The notes under the pieces are model-generated. The model was given only the letters and a program-made list of their open reading frames with translations, did not search any database and was not told the origin of the DNA. Positions 13,699 to 14,427 of a stretch of 14,427 bases of DNA are shown here, piece after piece (position 1 is the first letter of the stretch; each line of letters opens with the position of its first letter). The position numbers and the translations under genes are program-made. Source of the stretch: CAYNYI01 sp964401455 (GTDB taxonomy: Bacteria > Fibrobacterota > OXYB2-FULL-49-7 > CAYNYI01); contig CAYNYI010000076.1 of the NCBI GenBank assembly GCA_964401455.1, forward strand, positions 1 through 14,427, read 5' to 3'.

Positions 13699-14427
13699 AT
13701 GAAAAGTGATATTGGAACTGTTCTGAAAAAAAATGATAATTCGAAAAAACCCGTGCCGGTCTGGATTTGGAACGGGAACGTAAAACGCGAAAAGATAGAA
13801 TCATGCCTGAATGATTTTTCAAATATCAATATTGATCTTATTATGGTCCGAATTGATCCCACTTGCGCCCCGGTGCGTGGTTCGTATGAGTTGAGAAATC
13901 TGCTTTCTTATGCCATAGAATATGCTATGAAATGCAAAATCCGACTGATTCTTTCAGAGGATCTATATCAGATAACACATCCGGGAATAATCGACAGGCT
14001 TGAGGCTGATACCGACATGCGCCTTTGTTATCTTATGCTTTCGGAGACACATCCGGCCCAGGGCAAGAGGAAATTTTCTCATGAAACCGGCCCGGACGTT
14101 CCGGAAATGGTTCTCGCTGTGCGTGAAATTGACGGCCGCCCTTCAATAGAAGATGTTAAAAACATTACAGGTTTCTGCAAAAACGGATCTATCGGCTGGA
14201 AAGCACCGGCAGGGGACTGGAAAGTTTATATTTTCAGAAAACAATATTTCAGGGCTCCCGGAGAAAACGGGTCATATCTGCCCAATATTTTTAATCCGGC
14301 ATTTGCTAAATTCTTTTTCGACACCGTACTCGCTGATTATAAAGAATGTTTTCCTCCTAATTCGCAAAAAACAATGGAAAACCTGACTGTCTTTTCGCCG
14401 CTTATCGTGCCTCCGGGTACTTTTAAA
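13699..14427 (+). CDS. Glycoside hydrolase-like (GH106-related?) protein, 3'-truncated
   Basis: Open from the ATG to the window edge: 243 codons with no stop. The start V-P-V-W-I-W-N-G-N-V-K-R-E-K-I-E resembles the opening of large GH106-type and related TIM-barrel glycosidases ('WWWpnGnv..e.I..dl'). Further on come L-L-S-Y-A-I-E-Y-A-M-K, A-P-A-G-D-W-K-V-Y-I-F, and F-N-P-A-F-A-K-F-F-F-D-T-V-L-A-D-Y, patterns seen in the same enzymes, which often act on rhamnose-containing or other plant and microbial polysaccharides. No signal peptide is visible, so it may act in the cytoplasm. The ribosome site is weak (GGGG). It has its own strong promoter and follows the secreted-protein operon by 218 bases. 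The catalytic residues lie beyond what can be seen. Confidence 0.5.
   Translation, partial: MKSDIGTVLKKNDNSKKPVPVWIWNGNVKREKIESCLNDFSNINIDLIMVRIDPTCAPVRGSYELRNLLSYAIEYAMKCKIRLILSEDLYQITHPGIIDRLEADTDMRLCYLMLSETHPAQGKRKFSHETGPDVPEMVLAVREIDGRPSIEDVKNITGFCKNGSIGWKAPAGDWKVYIFRKQYFRAPGENGSYLPNIFNPAFAKFFFDTVLADYKECFPPNSQKTMENLTVFSPLIVPPGTFK

Overview
The window is a bacterial chromosome segment of moderate GC. It comes from a flagellated, probably diderm organism: there is a flagellin behind a sigma-28 promoter, a lipobox lipoprotein, and secreted CsgG/FlgO-, LPP20- and possibly FlgT-like proteins. A group II-like GGGP synthase and a CsgG-PEGA-FGE fusion point to an uncultured lineage (Spirochaetes-, Fibrobacteres- or candidate-phylum-like) rather than a standard model group. 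I cannot fix the phylum from sequence alone.

Layout. 1-464: 3' part of recX (+). 482-936: a small GIY-YIG nuclease gene surrounded by three copies of one palindromic repeat, in the gap between convergent recX and flagellin. 947-2047 (-): a flagellin interrupted by one in-frame TGA, behind a perfect sigma-28 promoter. 2165-5525 (-): a tightly packed six-gene operon that looks like a RiPP (ribosomally made, modified peptide) system. In transcription order it holds an ABC-2 permease, an HprK-related kinase, a PqqD-like peptide chaperone, a radical SAM/SPASM enzyme, an S24/S26-type peptidase and a 50-residue peptide gene whose start overlaps the peptidase stop (ATGA). 5625-8962 (+): alaS and a geranylgeranylglyceryl phosphate synthase-like gene, overlapping. 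9022-9143: a bidirectional terminator and a tRNA-Pro(GGG) on the minus strand. 9213-10010 (-): a YkgJ-type cysteine-cluster protein. 10217-13480 (+): three secreted proteins recalling the FlgO/FlgP/FlgT set. 13699-14427 (+): 5' part of a large glycoside hydrolase-like gene behind a near-consensus promoter.

How it fits together. The main discovery is the hidden peptide at 2165-2317. It has a basic N-terminus with a Y-x-x-P motif, as in leaders bound by PqqD-like recognition domains, a cysteine- and proline-rich C-terminal half, and a C-terminal Ser. The inferred pathway is: the PqqD-like protein binds the leader, the radical SAM/SPASM enzyme modifies the core, the HprK-like kinase may phosphorylate a Ser or Thr (perhaps the C-terminal Ser), the Ser/His S26-type peptidase removes the leader, and the permease exports the product with an ATPase encoded elsewhere. 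No lasso cyclase or transglutaminase-like protease is present, so this is not a standard lasso cluster. recX and alaS are neighbours in E. coli and other bacteria; here they are separated by about 5 kb of mostly antisense accessory genes, which suggests insertion.
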